Assembly (NCBI RefSeq): GCF_001282685.1
Contig: NZ_LN875034.1
Location: forward strand, 312,157 to 376,156
Origin: Niameybacter massiliensis
GTDB lineage: Bacteria > Bacillota > Clostridia > Lachnospirales > Cellulosilyticaceae
Reading direction: 5' to 3'
Length of the DNA stretch: 64,000 nucleotides
Positions 63,400-64,000 of this stretch are shown piece after piece. The position numbers were made by a program, and so were the translations under genes. How positions within the stretch are numbered: position 1 is the stretch's first letter; every line of letters begins with the position of its first letter. Under the pieces are notes generated by a model that made no database searches, was not told where the DNA came from, and worked only from the letters and a program-made list of their open reading frames with translations.

Positions 63400-64000
63400 T
63401 TAGTTGTAAGTAATACTTTCAGAGGCTTCAAGACCTTCAAAGTAGCTACCAATTTGGTCATCTAAATCTTCGAGGACACAAGTGTAATCTCCAATAGTTA
63501 TGTAGTTCATGCTTGGAATAATATAGCTTGTAAATGTTGTATGGTCATCTAGAGAGAATTCAACGCGGTATGAGAGGCCTTCAGTCTGTGCTTTTGCAAT
63601 AGCCTCATAGTCACTTGTTTCTAATGTAGCAACTTTGGCATGAGTGAGTGCATCTAAGAGTTTTACGCTATCTTCTTTTTCTAACATGTTTAAGATAGAG
63701 CCACCCATGTGGTCAAAGATATCTGTAAACATAATATGTTGTTGCAAGTTAGCAGCTTGAAGATACTCTTTTATATCAATAGGTGTATCATCTGCTTTAC
63801 CTACATTTTCACAAATATAGAATTCGCCGTTAGATTCAAAAGCCATTCTAAATGCAGGAGCGTAGTTTGTAAGCTCAAAGAGTGTACCATCATTTTGCTT
63901 GCTAATTTCTTTTCCTAATTGACTTTCTTCTAACTTGAAGGCTTCTCCATTGTTGAGGAATACATAACGATTACCGTCAATTGTCATCATAGGTCTCATA
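63400..64000 (-). CDS. Anti-sigma-like protein, C-terminal part (5' cut by window edge)
   Basis: About 200 residues are visible and the frame runs off the right edge. YICENVGKADDTPIDIKEYLQ, LLDALTHAKV and the end (LDDHTTF...TIGDYTCVLEDLDDQI) match the extracellular half of the protein at 51155 position by position. It should have a membrane helix and a cytoplasmic part upstream, and probably a sigma gene before it, outside this window. An ATG at 63999 is probably not the real start. Confidence 0.75.
   Translation of the reverse strand, partial: MRPMMTIDGNRYVFLNNGEAFKLEESQLGKEISKQNDGTLFELTNYAPAFRMAFESNGEFYICENVGKADDTPIDIKEYLQAANLQQHIMFTDIFDHMGGSILNMLEKEDSVKLLDALTHAKVATLETSDYEAIAKAQTEGLSYRVEFSLDDHTTFTSYIIPSMNYITIGDYTCVLEDLDDQIGSYFEGLEASESITYN

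Overview
The window is AT-rich, with strong AGGAGG-type ribosome sites, many GTG/TTG starts, S-layer-homology proteins, a WalRK-YycHI locus and three CspB-like subtilases resembling the clostridial spore-germination Csp proteins. This points to an anaerobic spore-forming member of the Clostridia, probably a Lachnospirales/Cellulosilyticum-like organism. The genus is inferred from general familiarity and was not tested. No rRNA, tRNA, CRISPR array, transposase or phage gene was seen. It reads as ordinary chromosome with several accessory islands.

Layout. 0-1.1 kb: the end of an SLH protein, then two copies of a structured leader RNA, the second in front of a cold-shock gene. 1.1-8.6 kb: a PHP-hydrolase pair divergent from a GDPD-like protein plus a complete ABC importer, then a MATE exporter whose first codons contain a terminator-like hairpin. 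8.7-9.7 kb: a third copy of the leader RNA in front of an orphan class III nucleotide-cyclase-like gene. 9.8-11.0 kb: an XRE/TPR regulator of RRNPP type divergent from a 52-residue exported peptide gene with its own terminator, a probable peptide-signalling pair. 11.2-18.8 kb: a nucleotidyltransferase, a VanZ protein, an AgrC/AgrA-like two-component system, a PemK-like protein with a structured upstream region, a cluster of DnaA-box-like sites, and a large SLH protein. 18.9-19.7 kb: three 211-bp non-coding tandem repeats and a long hairpin. 19.8-27.8 kb: cell-envelope block (LysM protein, WalR, WalK, a secreted protein behind a consensus WalR box, YycH-like, YycI-like, MurA).

27.9-42.3 kb: a DUF898-like protein, a second LytTR/GHKL pair, an ECF sigma/zinc anti-sigma pair, a cysteine hydrolase and NadE, an LCP enzyme, a membrane GDPD, a TauE/SafE transporter, a second ECF/anti-sigma pair, an M3 peptidase, dCMP deaminase and Ogt. 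42.4-47.6 kb: three tandem CspB-like subtilases in which the position aligned with the catalytic serine is glycine in all three. 47.7-50.5 kb: a DUF2975/XRE membrane-protein operon. 50.7-52.1 kb: a third ECF/anti-sigma pair. 52.1-64 kb: flavin reductase, M50 protease, DUF1540 protein, a soluble PAS/GAF histidine kinase, an MBL hydrolase, a Dpp/Opp-type importer, a PsbP-like lipid-anchored or secreted protein, a pentapeptide protein, PepP, and the cut-off end of a paralogue of the third anti-sigma protein.

The most unusual items are the RRNPP-peptide pair, the three-copy leader RNA shared by a cold-shock gene and a cyclase gene, the triple Ser-to-Gly subtilases and the 211-bp repeats. All alignments were made by eye. 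No database or folding program was run.
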